In this document: positions 18,352 to 27,172 of the stretch, piece after piece | Numbering within the stretch: the stretch's first letter is position 1 | Layout of the letters: each line of letters begins with the position of its first letter | From: Chloroflexota bacterium | GTDB lineage: Bacteria; Chloroflexota; Dehalococcoidia; Lucifugimonadales; Lucifugimonadaceae | Assembly (NCBI GenBank): GCA_018650845.1 | Contig: JABIFF010000002.1 | Span: 62,001-126,000, forward strand | Length of the DNA stretch: 64,000 nt | Direction: 5' to 3' | Position numbers and translations under genes: made by a program | Notes under the pieces: generated by a model | The model's input: the letters and a program-made list of their open reading frames with translations, nothing else | Database searches by the model: none | Told to the model about the DNA's origin: nothing

Positions 18352-18640
18352 GCGTTGGGTGCTAGTCGTTGGGCGCACTCGTCGTCGAACGACTCGGCTC
18401 CTAGCTGGAATCTCGTTATACCCCCATCGCTCTGCCGAAGCTGATGAGAACTCGCCCCGTTCATGGCGGTCACTCTGACCTTCAACAATCGTCAGGCATG
18501 CTCAGGCTCTAGATGCAGATGAGGCCATTGATACTATGGATTCCATCACGAATCTGGGTGATGGGTCTTTCGGCAGGCTGTAGCGTTTGATTTGACTTCC
18601 TGCCCCTCGGCAGCACTGACATATTTCACAAGGGGCAAAC
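18352..18640. other. intergenic gap without recognisable gene
   Basis: About 290 nt between the helicase and the phosphotransferase. It contains a 7-bp dyad AGTCGTT (18364-18370) / AACGACT (18388-18394) just after the helicase stop, which lacks a T-run. Nothing else stands out apart from the GGGG-containing ribosome site of the next gene. Confidence 0.4.
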
Positions 18641-19705
18641 ATGGTTGGAATTTCGCAACACCACGACGAGCAAATGGATGCCATACCGGCCACGCAACTT
18701 CTGAACTTCCTGGGCGAAGTCTACGGTGAGGCCGACCTCGAATATCTTGACCCGCCGAAACGAATCCTCGGTGGCGCCGAGGCTGAAATATTCGGGTTCA
18801 ATGTTTCAACAAGGACGAAGGAACTAAGCGGTTCTCTGGTACTGCGGCTCTTTTCGGAGGGTCGTGCGGTTCTTCAAGCACGCAAGGAAACTGCTTTACA
18901 AAATGCACTGGCGGGACTTGGCTATCCTGTTCCAAGGGTTGTAGTGCACGGCAACACCGAAATAAGTGGGCGACCATTTACGATCATGGACAGAGTTCCG
19001 GGGGAAACCATGCTCTCCGGGATTACATTTGATGAATCTGGAATTAGTAACGCCTCCGAACGGCTAGCCACCGTCCATGCAGCATTACATCGAATCCCAT
19101 CCAAACCCGTTGTGAAGCTCGTTGAGAAAGCTGGAATTCCAGCCAGTGCATTCTCCTTGAGCAATTGGTTTCGAATGGTAGAGGGTTATTTCAAGGATGG
19201 CTGGTTCGATGATCTCAGACCGGGATTCAATTGGCTCAATAGTAATAAGCCATCGGAACGGGAAACTCTTTCGGTCTGCCATGGCGATTTCCATCCCGGC
19301 AACATCATGATTCATCAGGATGAAGTAAGCGGTGTTTTGGATTGGCCGGGTGCGGCGTTCGCCGAGCCGGAGTTCGATGTTGCGATCACACTCGTGCTTA
19401 TGAAGATCGCTGGCGCTGAGCTATTTTCTGGGGCAGGTTCGGTCATGCGCAGGTTTGGTGACTCCTATTTGTCTAATTACCAGCAGCTGAACGGTTTGGA
19501 CTTGGAAAAGGTTCGATACTACGAGGCATTCAGGTGTTTCCGTGCTTTCACACGAGGTATGGCATCGCATACTCCGGGCACCCATCCAGACCTCGTACCG
19601 CATGACGCTTATGCGTGGGCAAGCCCACAACGGATGAAGGGAATAGCGTCTAGGTTCACCGAAATTACCGGGATTGATTTACCTCTTCCAAAATCGCTGG
19701 AATGA
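18641..19705 (+). CDS. aminoglycoside-phosphotransferase-fold (APH) kinase-like protein
   Basis: A 354-residue protein of the APH/choline-kinase fold. The catalytic loop is C-H-G-D-F-H-P-G-N-I-M, with its Asp and Asn, and the metal Asp is in G-V-L-D-W-P-G-A (usual form I-D-W). The N-lobe shows a nucleotide-binding beta sheet (L-V-L-R-L-F, then F-T-I-M-D-R-V-P-G-E-T-M). Such proteins phosphorylate small molecules or act on macrolides and choline. The substrate is unknown and resistance should not be assumed. The start ATG has AAGGGG about 6 nt upstream. Confidence 0.8.
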   Translation: MVGISQHHDEQMDAIPATQLLNFLGEVYGEADLEYLDPPKRILGGAEAEIFGFNVSTRTKELSGSLVLRLFSEGRAVLQARKETALQNALAGLGYPVPRVVVHGNTEISGRPFTIMDRVPGETMLSGITFDESGISNASERLATVHAALHRIPSKPVVKLVEKAGIPASAFSLSNWFRMVEGYFKDGWFDDLRPGFNWLNSNKPSERETLSVCHGDFHPGNIMIHQDEVSGVLDWPGAAFAEPEFDVAITLVLMKIAGAELFSGAGSVMRRFGDSYLSNYQQLNGLDLEKVRYYEAFRCFRAFTRGMASHTPGTHPDLVPHDAYAWASPQRMKGIASRFTEITGIDLPLPKSLE

Positions 19706-19867
19706 GATCGCAAACCTCACCCAAATAGCCGATGCTCTAGGGCGACCCCAAAATCGGAGCCGCCCAGCATCTCGTCTACGGTCGAGGCGTTTTGTGTCTG
19801 CCGTTCCTTCCAGGCCAATTCACGAGTTGTTTATCCATTTATTCGGCGGGGCACGGATTTACTTATC

Positions 19868-19938
19868 GGGCAATGAATATGAGTCGAACGGGGGGAGTTG
19901 AAGTTAAATTCAGCACCCCTCCATTCGTATTCACTGCC
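19868..19938. repeat. imperfect 70-nt hairpin in intergenic space
   Basis: GGGCAATGAATATGAG... (from 19868) is imperfectly complementary to ...CGTATTCACTGCC (to 19938), with a GGGGGG/CCCCTCC core and GTTAAA loop region. It may be a terminator or an element end. There is no T-run. Confidence 0.45.
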
Positions 19939-19958
19939 AATCCACCAGCATAGAATGC

Positions 19959-20203
19959 CGTGACTTGGTCGCAGCTGCAATCTACCCATCCGCTAACCCC
20001 TTCCCGAAGGAAGGGGGACCGATGTTGGTGCGGGCGGGTTTGTTGCTAGCTGCAGATATCCCAGCGAATCACGCGTCATCCTGAACTTGATTCAGGATCT
20101 AGGACCAGCATGCAGTAGCTGTCCGGATATTCATTACCAGCTTCGTACGATAGTGCGACGCTACCCCACCGCACCAGATCCCTGGGCTTTCGCTCGGGAC
20201 GCG
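19959..20203. repeat. mosaic intergenic repeat region
   Basis: This non-coding stretch is built from modules found elsewhere in the window. CGTGACTTGGTCGC.. (19959-19990) matches 57869-57900. A perfect 8-bp hairpin CCCCTTCC-CGAA-GGAAGGGG spans 19997-20016. The ATCCTGAA/TTCAGGAT palindrome module (20074-20122) recurs at 32.2 and 58.0 kb. AGATCCCTGGG..CGCTCGGGAC (20176-20200) resembles the right arm of the elements at 9.5 and 12.7 kb. No open frame of interest is seen. Confidence 0.65.
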
Positions 20204-20227
20204 TAATATCGAAATCGGCTAACTCCT

Positions 20228-21142
20228 CTAAATGCCTACCTTGCCGCCCCGTACGTCAGAACCCGCACCAGTTATTAACTGGGCGATTTCTTTCGCATAG
20301 GTGATCTCGGTATCGTCCTCTGGCTGGTAGTCGAGATACTTGCGAGCTGTCTCCAGCGACCAGAAGCGTCGAGTATTGTCGCTACAGCCGTAGGCCACCA
20401 CGAACGGCACTCCGTGCTCATTCTCAATATTCGGAGCTTCCACAGCCTTCGTGAACAACTGTGTGATGTCACGAGGGCTAATTCGGGCACCAAGATTTCG
20501 CTTGAACTCAGCGAGTCCGCCAGCCGTTTGCTCAGACATCGAATCGCTAGATGTGTAATCCGAAACCACAATCGGGCGAGTAAAACCAATTCGAAGCATC
20601 ACAGTCTCAAGCTTCCGACCAAAAATGCCGCAAGCGTACGGGTAAGCAAGAAGCTCGTAAGCAGCCTTAGCCCAACCGTAAAAATTATCTGAAATCGGGA
20701 AGTCGGTAGGGCGAACCATATCCATCTTGCGATCATGAATCAGCGAATGTTCATACCAATCGGCAGCATGGTTTGAGCTGGCTATGGCGAGTCGGCGCAC
20801 ACCCGCATCGTATGCCGAACGATAAATATTATTCGCCATCTGCACGTTTTCATGCTCGTTATCGAAGCGATCGATCGGAGCTTTTTCTGAAACCTCACCA
20901 CGGGTCACGTGTGGCTTGAACGCAAGGTGAATAACCGCATCCACACCCTCGAATAGATGAGCGTACTTCGATCGATCAGTATCGATGAAATTCGCTATGT
21001 GAATGCCTTCGATCTTGTTGCCGTCACGGTCGGTATCGGAAACATCGGCAAGAACCATGTCGAAGCGATCCCGCAGCGTAGGCAACATCAGAGAGGCGAT
21101 ATAGCCGCTCGCACCAGTCATTAGAACTTTTCGTTTTGCCAT
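20228..21142 (-). CDS. NAD-dependent epimerase/dehydratase, uronate-dehydrogenase-like
   Basis: A 304-residue extended short-chain dehydrogenase. The NAD motif is M-T-G-A-S-G-Y-I-A near the N terminus, and the catalytic Y-x-x-x-K is in N-F-Y-G-W-A-K. The segment A-S-S-N-H-A-A-D-W-Y recalls uronate dehydrogenases (S-S-N-H-x-x-G), so oxidation of a sugar acid is a reasonable guess. Sugar-nucleotide epimerisation is the alternative. A GGGAG ribosome site lies about 8 nt before the ATG. It is divergent from the PHP gene. Confidence 0.8.
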   Translation of the reverse strand: MAKRKVLMTGASGYIASLMLPTLRDRFDMVLADVSDTDRDGNKIEGIHIANFIDTDRSKYAHLFEGVDAVIHLAFKPHVTRGEVSEKAPIDRFDNEHENVQMANNIYRSAYDAGVRRLAIASSNHAADWYEHSLIHDRKMDMVRPTDFPISDNFYGWAKAAYELLAYPYACGIFGRKLETVMLRIGFTRPIVVSDYTSSDSMSEQTAGGLAEFKRNLGARISPRDITQLFTKAVEAPNIENEHGVPFVVAYGCSDNTRRFWSLETARKYLDYQPEDDTEITYAKEIAQLITGAGSDVRGGKVGI

Positions 21143-21271
21143 ATCCGCTACTCCCTGAATTGATCGATAAACCGTGATGCTTCCGATATCGGCGGAGTCT
21201 CTCGCCGTGAATCGTCTATGTCAACGACAAACATAGAGTCGTGCATGGCAAATGAACTGTAATATCTGCCT

Positions 21272-22204
21272 ATGACTACAAAAACTTGGCTTAAAGGCAA
21301 CCTCCACACTCACACGACCAACAGCGATGGTGACGAATCGCCCGAGCACGTGGCCGAGTGGTATCACGAGCAAGGTTATGACTGGCTGTGTCTATCCGAT
21401 CACAACCACCTGACCATCCTCGAAGGCACCGACGCAGAAAAGGCCAAGTGGCCGTTGCTGGTATCTGGTGAAGAAGTTACCTCACGTAATGCCGATGGCC
21501 CGGTTCATATCAATGGCTATGGCGTGACTGAAGTAGTCGAGGCGTCTGATTCAACCGATATCGTCACCGCAATGCGTGAGAACGTCGAACGAATCATCGC
21601 AGCTGGTGGAATGGCGTCGATCAACCACCCGAACTTCCGCTGGGCGTTCGATGATGGCGCGATGATGCAGGTTGAGGGCTACAAGTTCATGGAGGTCTTC
21701 AACGGCCATCCTGAGACTCACAACGCCGGTGGTGGTGGTAAGGCAAGCACTGACGGCATTTGGGATCGTTTGCTTTCGAACGGTCGGCGTGTGTGGGGCA
21801 TCGCAGTAGACGATTCACATCACTACACCGGCGAATTCAATGCCAACCGCTCTAATCCCGGACGGGGTTGGGTGCAGGTCAAAGCCGACAAGCTGAACCA
21901 GCAAGATATTTACGAATCGATGTCGGACGGCGATTTCTACGCTTCGACTGGTGTGACTATAGGTGACATGGTTTCGACTCAGCGCGAGATTCAGATCGAT
22001 ATTGATCCTGAGACTTATGCTGCCGATGGATTTCAGGCCAAGTACACGACGAAGTTCACTGGCTCAGGCGGTCGACTCTTGCACGAATCGACGAGCAACT
22101 CACCGTCGTATCGACCAACGAGGCTCGATGACTACGTTAGGGCAACGGTCTACTCTTCACGAGGCACTCGGGCGTGGACCCAGCCGGTATTCATCGACAA
22201 ATAG
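21272..22204 (+). CDS. PHP-domain metal-dependent phosphoesterase
   Basis: A 310-residue PHP-superfamily protein resembling the CehA/McbA branch. Metal-binding motifs are in order: L-H-T-H-T-T-N-S-D-G, L-S-D-H-N-H, the E-E-V-T acidic segment, I-N-H-P-N-F and A-V-D-D-S-H-H. The family hydrolyses phosphoesters or related bonds with a trinuclear metal site. There is no signal peptide. The substrate is unknown; the sugar-acid-type epimerase next door hints at carbohydrate metabolism but does not prove it. Confidence 0.85.
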   Translation: MTTKTWLKGNLHTHTTNSDGDESPEHVAEWYHEQGYDWLCLSDHNHLTILEGTDAEKAKWPLLVSGEEVTSRNADGPVHINGYGVTEVVEASDSTDIVTAMRENVERIIAAGGMASINHPNFRWAFDDGAMMQVEGYKFMEVFNGHPETHNAGGGGKASTDGIWDRLLSNGRRVWGIAVDDSHHYTGEFNANRSNPGRGWVQVKADKLNQQDIYESMSDGDFYASTGVTIGDMVSTQREIQIDIDPETYAADGFQAKYTTKFTGSGGRLLHESTSNSPSYRPTRLDDYVRATVYSSRGTRAWTQPVFIDK

Positions 22205-22318
22205 TTTTCTCTACCCGGACGTATGTACGAGCATTAGTTGGGCAAGAATCTCGGTTGGGTGCGTGCGATAATTTCCTGAAGAAATTTTTCGATCTTCGGC
22301 AGTTTTTGGGGGCAGTGA

Positions 22319-23827
22319 TTGGCGACGCGATACGAGGGCACTATTCACGCTCCTCAGTTTCCGACGGGACTTGAGTGGTTCAACACTGAATCACCGCTGA
22401 CTTGGGACGACCTAAGCGGCCGCCTGGTCATTCTTCATTTTTGGACCTACTGCTGAATTAACTGCATGCATGTACTTCCGCAGTTGCGGAAGCTGGAAGA
22501 AAAGTACGCCGACATTTTGACTGTGATCGGTGTGCACTCGGCAAAGTTCACTTCTGAAAAATCTTCGGAAAATGTTCGAGAAGCAGTTCGCCGATATGGA
22601 ATTGGACATCCTGTAGTTAACGATGCCGAGTTCGAGATTTGGCAGTCGTATGCAGCGCGTGCGTGGCCGACTCTGATGTTTATCGATCCTGCTGCCAAAG
22701 TGATCGGGCGCCATGAGGGCGAATTCCCTGTCGATGCTCTAGACGAAGTCATCGCGGGCATGATCGAAGAGCACGAGCCGTCTGGATTGTTCAAACGTGG
22801 CAAGCTTGATCTCCAGCCCGAAACGAACGTCGATTCCGTACTTTCGTATCCCGGCAAGGTTACTGCAGATGCTGAACGTGAACTTCTGGTTATCTCAGAT
22901 TCCAACAACCATCGTTTGATAGTTACTGACCTTGAAGGAAAAGTCGAAGGAGTTATCGGCAACGGTGAATCGCCGTTAACGACTGGCGATCTTAGCGGTG
23001 TTTACGAATCGCTCGAATTTGATCAACCACTTTTCGACAACCCTCAAGGAGTCGTTATCGATGGCGACACGCTTTACGTCGCCGATGCGGGAACACACAC
23101 GATAGTCAAGGTGAGCATGGTCGCTGGCACTGCTGAAACTATCGCAGGCAACGGTGAGCAATCGCTGTACCGCCACAAGGGTGGCAGTGCACTGAAGGTT
23201 CCGCTCAATTCGCCTTACGATCTTTCTTTGAACGATGGCAGCCTATACATCGCCATGGCTGGGTTCCACCAGCTTTGGTCGATGGATCTGACTGCACAAG
23301 AGGTCGCCCCTTTCGCGGGTGACGGCGGCGAAGACATTGTTGACGATCTAAAAGATTCGGCTCGGCTAGCTCAACCGTACGGAATCGAAGTATCTAACAA
23401 CGCTGTGTTCTTCATCGATAGCGAAACCAGCTCGCTGCGAGTATCTGCCATTGCTGACGAGGGCAGGGTAGTGACTCTGGTCGGAAAGGGCTTGTTCGAT
23501 TTTGGCGATTACGATGGTGTAGGAAAAGAGGCCTTGTTCCAGCATCCGCAAGGGTTAGCTGTGAGCAAGGACACTATCTATATCGCCGATTCGTACAACA
23601 ACAAAATCAAGTCAGTTGCGATCGGTTCACTGCAGGTAAAAACCGTTGCAGGCTCAGGTAAATCAGGCGATATGAACGGTTTCACAACCATCGCTCAATT
23701 CAACGAACCAGCTGGCGTAGCGGTGGCCGGTGATCGCATCTACGTTGCCGATACGAATAATCACAAAATCAAAATTATCGAACTAGACTCCGGCGAGGTT
23801 TACCCGCTTGAGCTAACGGGTCTATAA
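22319..23827 (+). CDS. thioredoxin-like/NHL-repeat protein (NHLRC2-type), probable selenoprotein
   Basis: Read through an in-frame TGA (22454-22456) this is a 502-residue NHLRC2-like protein. Residues 1-160 are a thioredoxin-like domain: P-x-F-P-x-G-L-E-W-F-N-T, then H-F-W-T-Y-C-U-I-N-C-M-H-V-L-P, then the cis-Pro motif A-W-P-T-L-M-F-I-D. About six NHL blades follow (motifs such as I-S-D-S-N-N-H-R-L and V-A-D-T-N-N-H-K-I). U46 replaces the first cysteine of C-I-N-C. The TTG start has GGGGG 6 nt upstream. Relatives with Y-C-C-I-N-C have Cys there, so selenocysteine fits better than a stop. Without readthrough only an N-terminal 45-mer or an ATG 22466 fragment lacking the redox residue would be made. 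No signal peptide, so probably cytosolic. A DUF255 thioredoxin-fold gene follows. Confidence 0.85.
22454..22456 (+). other. in-frame TGA, predicted selenocysteine codon
   Basis: This TGA interrupts an otherwise continuous frame exactly where thioredoxin-like NHLRC2 proteins have the first redox cysteine. Conserved coding sequence flanks it on both sides (H-F-W-T-Y-C before, I-N-C-M-H-V-L-P after). A selA gene in the window shows that the organism can make selenocysteyl-tRNA. Confidence 0.85.
22475..22492 (+). promoter_or_regulatory. candidate bacterial SECIS hairpin
   Basis: CTTCCGC (22475-22481) pairs perfectly with GCGGAAG (22486-22492) around a 4-nt AGTT loop that starts 26 nt after the TGA. 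The 7-bp stem, the small apical loop with G at its second position, and the spacing all agree with known bacterial SECIS rules for SelB binding. The hairpin lies inside coding sequence. Confidence 0.75.
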
Positions 23828-23946
23828 GCCTGAATCTGTAGATCACGCCGGCGCATCAAACTGCCCGTAATCCTCCCGGGAAATCGACACAACCCACTGA
23901 ACCCAAATCGCCTCCGATTGGCCGGCGAACTATTAATCAGGAAAAT

Positions 23947-26007
23947 ATGGCTAACCGACTGGCGAACGAAACAAGTCCGTACCTTCTGCAGCACAAAGAC
24001 AATCCTGTCGATTGGTACCCGTGGGGCGACGAAGCGCTATCCGCTGCTCGATTGCTCGATAAGCCGATACTGCTCTCAATCGGATATTCATCGTGTCACT
24101 GGTGTCATGTCATGGCGCACGAATCGTTCGAAAACGAGTCGATTGCTTCGTTAATGAACTCAAGTTTCATCAACATCAAAGTCGACCGAGAAGAACTACC
24201 CGACGTCGATTCGATCTACATGACAGCCGTGCAGGCAATGACCGGCTCGGGTGGCTGGCCCCTGACCGTATTTATCACCCCTGACGGACAACCGTTCTTT
24301 GGCGGTACGTACTTCCCCCCTGAAGATCGACCCAACATGGCGGGCTTCCCGCGGCTACTAACCGCTGTCGCTGATGCCTACGCAACAAAGCGCACCGACC
24401 TGCTGGAGAACTCACAGCAAGTGGTCGATGCCATTCGGGAGCAGTCGACGCCAAAGAAGAACGATGGCACGGTAGACGATTCGTTGATTTTCGGCGCATT
24501 CACTCATCTTGTTGGAGCTGCTGATTCCGAAAATGGCGGAACACAGGGCGCACCAAAATTTCCGCAGCCAATGGTTTACGAGTTGATGCTCAGATATTGG
24601 AAACGCACCGGCAGCTCGCAGGTGCTCGATATCGTGAATCTAACGCTTGAAAAAATGGCTCACGGCGGCATTTACGATCAGATCGGTGGCGGCTTCGCGC
24701 GTTACTCCGTAGACGAAGTATGGCTTGTTCCACACTTCGAAAAAATGCTCTACGACAACGCTCAGTTAGTCTCGCTCTACCTACACGCCTACCAGGCAAC
24801 GAAAAAGCCGTTGTACAGGCGAATTGTTGAAGAGACGCTGGAATACGTGACCCGGGAGATGACTCACGCGGCCGGCGGGTTCTACTCGGCGTCAGATGCC
24901 GATTCCGAGGGCGTCGAGGGTAAATTCTTCGTATGGACCTCAGAGGAAATCGATGCAGTGCTCGAACCTTCTGATGCCGAGCTAGCCAAGGCTTACTGGG
25001 GCGTTTCTGAAGAAGGTAATTTCGAAGGCTCGAACATTCTTCATCTGCCAATGTCGCAAGCAGATTTCCTTTCCCGCACTGGTCAGGAACCGCTCGAATT
25101 GTTGGCCGACATCGAACGGGTTCGCGACCTGCTGTACGAAGCACGATCAAAACGCATCGCACCCGGAATCGACGACAAAATCTTGGTTTCGTGGAATGCG
25201 TTGATGCTCAAGGCGTTCGCTGAAGCCGGAGCCGTATTCGAAAATTCTGAATGGATCGCCACAGCTGAGAAGAACGCACGACTGCTGATTGATCAGCTCA
25301 AGGACGAAGAAGGCAGGTTGCTCCACACATGGAAGGCGACCAGCGAGACAGAGGGCGACGCTCGCATACTGGGCTACCTCGACGACCACGCTTACCTGAT
25401 CGACGCTCTGCTAACGCTGTACGAAGCAACGTTCGACTATTCGTACGTGGATGAAGCTCAAGCTCTGGCGAATCAAATGGTGGAACGATTCTGGGATAAG
25501 GACTGGGAAGTTTTCTACGACACTTCGATGGAGCATTCGAAATTGCTCGTAAGGCCTCGTGATGTGCTCGACAACGCACTGCCTTCTGGAGGTGCAATCG
25601 CAGCTCTGGCATTGCAGCGACTCGGCGTTATTACTGGTGAAGCTGACTACGCAGTGAAGGCAGAAGCTTCGATGAGCGCATTGATTCCTCATATGGAACA
25701 AGCGCCTTCTGCGGTTACGTCGTGGCTGGCGGCAGTGGACTTCTTGCGGTCGAACTCACAGGAAGTTGTGCTAATCGGGGACGCTAGCGATCCTGTGATG
25801 GCCGACATGAAGCGTGAACTACGAAAATCGTTCGCTCCGAATACGGTCCTAGCCGGATCATCTGGTACTTCGAGTGACGAATTGGCGTCACCTTTGCTGA
25901 AATCGAGAGATCAGGTGAACGGCAAGGCGACTGCGTACGTTTGCGAAAATTATGCCTGCAAGCTGCCGGTGACCAGCGTTGCCGAAATGGCAGAACTGCT
26001 CAGTTAG
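23947..26007 (+). CDS. DUF255 thioredoxin-domain protein (YyaL/SPATA20 family)
   Basis: A 686-residue protein of the YyaL/spermatogenesis-associated-20 family. The N-terminal thioredoxin-fold domain (about 1-165) has the opening [14 protein letters not shown], the redox motif S-S-C-H-W-C-H-V-M and the [10 protein letters not shown] and G-G-W-P-L-T-V-F segments. The rest is an (alpha/alpha)6-type barrel resembling N-acylglucosamine epimerases, with [11 protein letters not shown] and [10 protein letters not shown]. The biochemical role is not settled. AGGA lies about 5 nt before the ATG. It sits 119 nt after the Sec-type thioredoxin gene, so a shared thiol-redox function is possible. Confidence 0.93.
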   Translation: MANRLANETSPYLLQHKDNPVDWYPWGDEALSAARLLDKPILLSIGYSSCHWCHVMAHESFENESIASLMNSSFINIKVDREELPDVDSIYMTAVQAMTGSGGWPLTVFITPDGQPFFGGTYFPPEDRPNMAGFPRLLTAVADAYATKRTDLLENSQQVVDAIREQSTPKKNDGTVDDSLIFGAFTHLVGAADSENGGTQGAPKFPQPMVYELMLRYWKRTGSSQVLDIVNLTLEKMAHGGIYDQIGGGFARYSVDEVWLVPHFEKMLYDNAQLVSLYLHAYQATKKPLYRRIVEETLEYVTREMTHAAGGFYSASDADSEGVEGKFFVWTSEEIDAVLEPSDAELAKAYWGVSEEGNFEGSNILHLPMSQADFLSRTGQEPLELLADIERVRDLLYEARSKRIAPGIDDKILVSWNALMLKAFAEAGAVFENSEWIATAEKNARLLIDQLKDEEGRLLHTWKATSETEGDARILGYLDDHAYLIDALLTLYEATFDYSYVDEAQALANQMVERFWDKDWEVFYDTSMEHSKLLVRPRDVLDNALPSGGAIAALALQRLGVITGEADYAVKAEASMSALIPHMEQAPSAVTSWLAAVDFLRSNSQEVVLIGDASDPVMADMKRELRKSFAPNTVLAGSSGTSSDELASPLLKSRDQVNGKATAYVCENYACKLPVTSVAEMAELLS

Positions 26008-26198
26008 TCAGAATCGCTTGAGTCGGAAGATCGAGAATCTTCGGTGTCGATAGCTTCTTGCTCTTCGGCAGCCTCTTTGGCCGCTCGTGAGTCTGCTCGA
26101 CGGTCGAGACGCTCACGGACTACAGCGAGTCCAACACCAGCCGCGGTTCCTGCAAGACCCATCATTGCAAGTAGCGGTCCGGCGGTACTTCTACACAT
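26004..26198 (-). CDS. small membrane-anchored protein, hypothetical
   Basis: A 64-residue frame overlapping the end of the DUF255 gene by four bases. It has one hydrophobic helix ([21 protein letters not shown]), a basic stretch (R-E-R-L-D-R-R) and an acidic Ser/Asp-rich tail, a plausible single-span topology with the tail in the cytosol. An internal ATG pair near 26165 could be the real start. No family is recognised. The coding evidence is only the composition, so it may be spurious. Confidence 0.4.
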   Translation of the reverse strand: MCRSTAGPLLAMMGLAGTAAGVGLAVVRERLDRRADSRAAKEAAEEQEAIDTEDSRSSDSSDSD

Positions 26199-26226
26199 CT
26201 GGTTCTCGCATCCGATCTATCCCAAT

Positions 26227-26263
26227 AAAAAAGCGGCAATACAATCTAAAAATTGTACTGCCG
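26227..26263 (-). terminator. terminator after yebC, minus strand
   Basis: On the minus strand GCGGCAGTACAAT pairs with ATTGTATTGCCGC (one mismatch) around TTTTAG and is followed by TTTTTTATTGGG. It lies about 50 nt after the yebC stop. Confidence 0.8.
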
Positions 26264-26309
26264 CCTGAATTCTTACGAAACTAAATTATCTCGCCTGTCG
26301 AACCTGAAA

Positions 26310-27068
26310 TTAGTCGCTGGCGTACTTTTCGAGGACTTCATCAGAGAAGTCACCGTTTGAGTAGACCTTTGATACATCATCAAGTTCTTCGAGCTGATCG
26401 AGTAGGCGAAGCGTTTGCATTGCGGCTTTATCGTCTAGCGGTACAAGCGTTGTTGGTACTAACGCCACATCACCGCTTTCGACGGTGATTCCTGCCAGAG
26501 CTTCCACGTTAGTTTTCACCTCAGCGAAATCCTCGTAAGGAGCTGTGACCTGAACAGTTGTGCCATCGACTTCAACATCTTCGGCACCAGCGTCAACGAT
26601 TTCAAGGGCGATATCTTCAGGATCACCTTCGTTTACCTCGACGGTGATGAGGCCTTTGTTTTCAAAGTTCCATGCAACAGCGTTTGAACCAGCAAGACTG
26701 CCACCACCTCGGGTGAATTTTGCTCGAACTTCAGCAGCGGTACGGTTCTTGTTATCGGTGAGAGTCTGAACGATGATGCCAGCTCCACCGGGTCCGTACG
26801 CCTCGTAGCTGATTTCTTCGAGTATTACAGCGTCGTCGCCGACACCTGATCCACGGGCAACAGCACGGTCGATATTGTCTTTCGGCATGTTCTGCGACTT
26901 AGCGTTGTCGACCGCAAGTCGAAGGCGAAAGTTCATCTCTGGATTGGGATCACCGCTCTTAGCAGCAACCATGATTTCTCGAGCAAGCTTAGTAAATAAC
27001 GCACCACGCTTAGCGTCGGCAGCGCCCTTTTTGTGCTTGATCGTGCTCCATTTAGAGTGACCTGACAT
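26310..27068 (-). CDS. yebC: YebC/PmpR family translation-associated protein
   Basis: A 252-residue full-length member of the YebC/PmpR/TACO1 family. It starts M-S-G-H-S-K-W-S-T-I-K-H-K-K and contains M-P-K-D-N-I-D-R-A, the G-P-G-G-A-G-I-I-V segment and N-R-T-A-A-E-V-R. Family members were annotated as transcription regulators, but mitochondrial and bacterial work points to a role in translation of difficult peptide stretches. The location downstream of rimM and rpsP suits a translation role. A terminator follows. Confidence 0.95.
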   Translation of the reverse strand: MSGHSKWSTIKHKKGAADAKRGALFTKLAREIMVAAKSGDPNPEMNFRLRLAVDNAKSQNMPKDNIDRAVARGSGVGDDAVILEEISYEAYGPGGAGIIVQTLTDNKNRTAAEVRAKFTRGGGSLAGSNAVAWNFENKGLITVEVNEGDPEDIALEIVDAGAEDVEVDGTTVQVTAPYEDFAEVKTNVEALAGITVESGDVALVPTTLVPLDDKAAMQTLRLLDQLEELDDVSKVYSNGDFSDEVLEKYASD

Positions 27069-27172
27069 TCAGATATTTCCTATTGCCTGTGCGTTGTCGA
27101 GAACCGATCTGGACGACGACCATAAAACCTGTCGCCCAATCTGAGGAACCCAGTTTACCGAAAACTGAGTGG

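Noticed and set aside
22466-23827. Gene model beginning at ATG 22466
   Set aside because: It cuts the thioredoxin domain in the middle of the redox motif. The upstream frame through the TGA restores the complete family N terminus and has a good ribosome site.
24590-25162. 190-residue minus-strand frame in the DUF255 gene
   Set aside because: It is a shadow of the strongly conserved barrel domain; Arg-rich composition typical of antisense frames.
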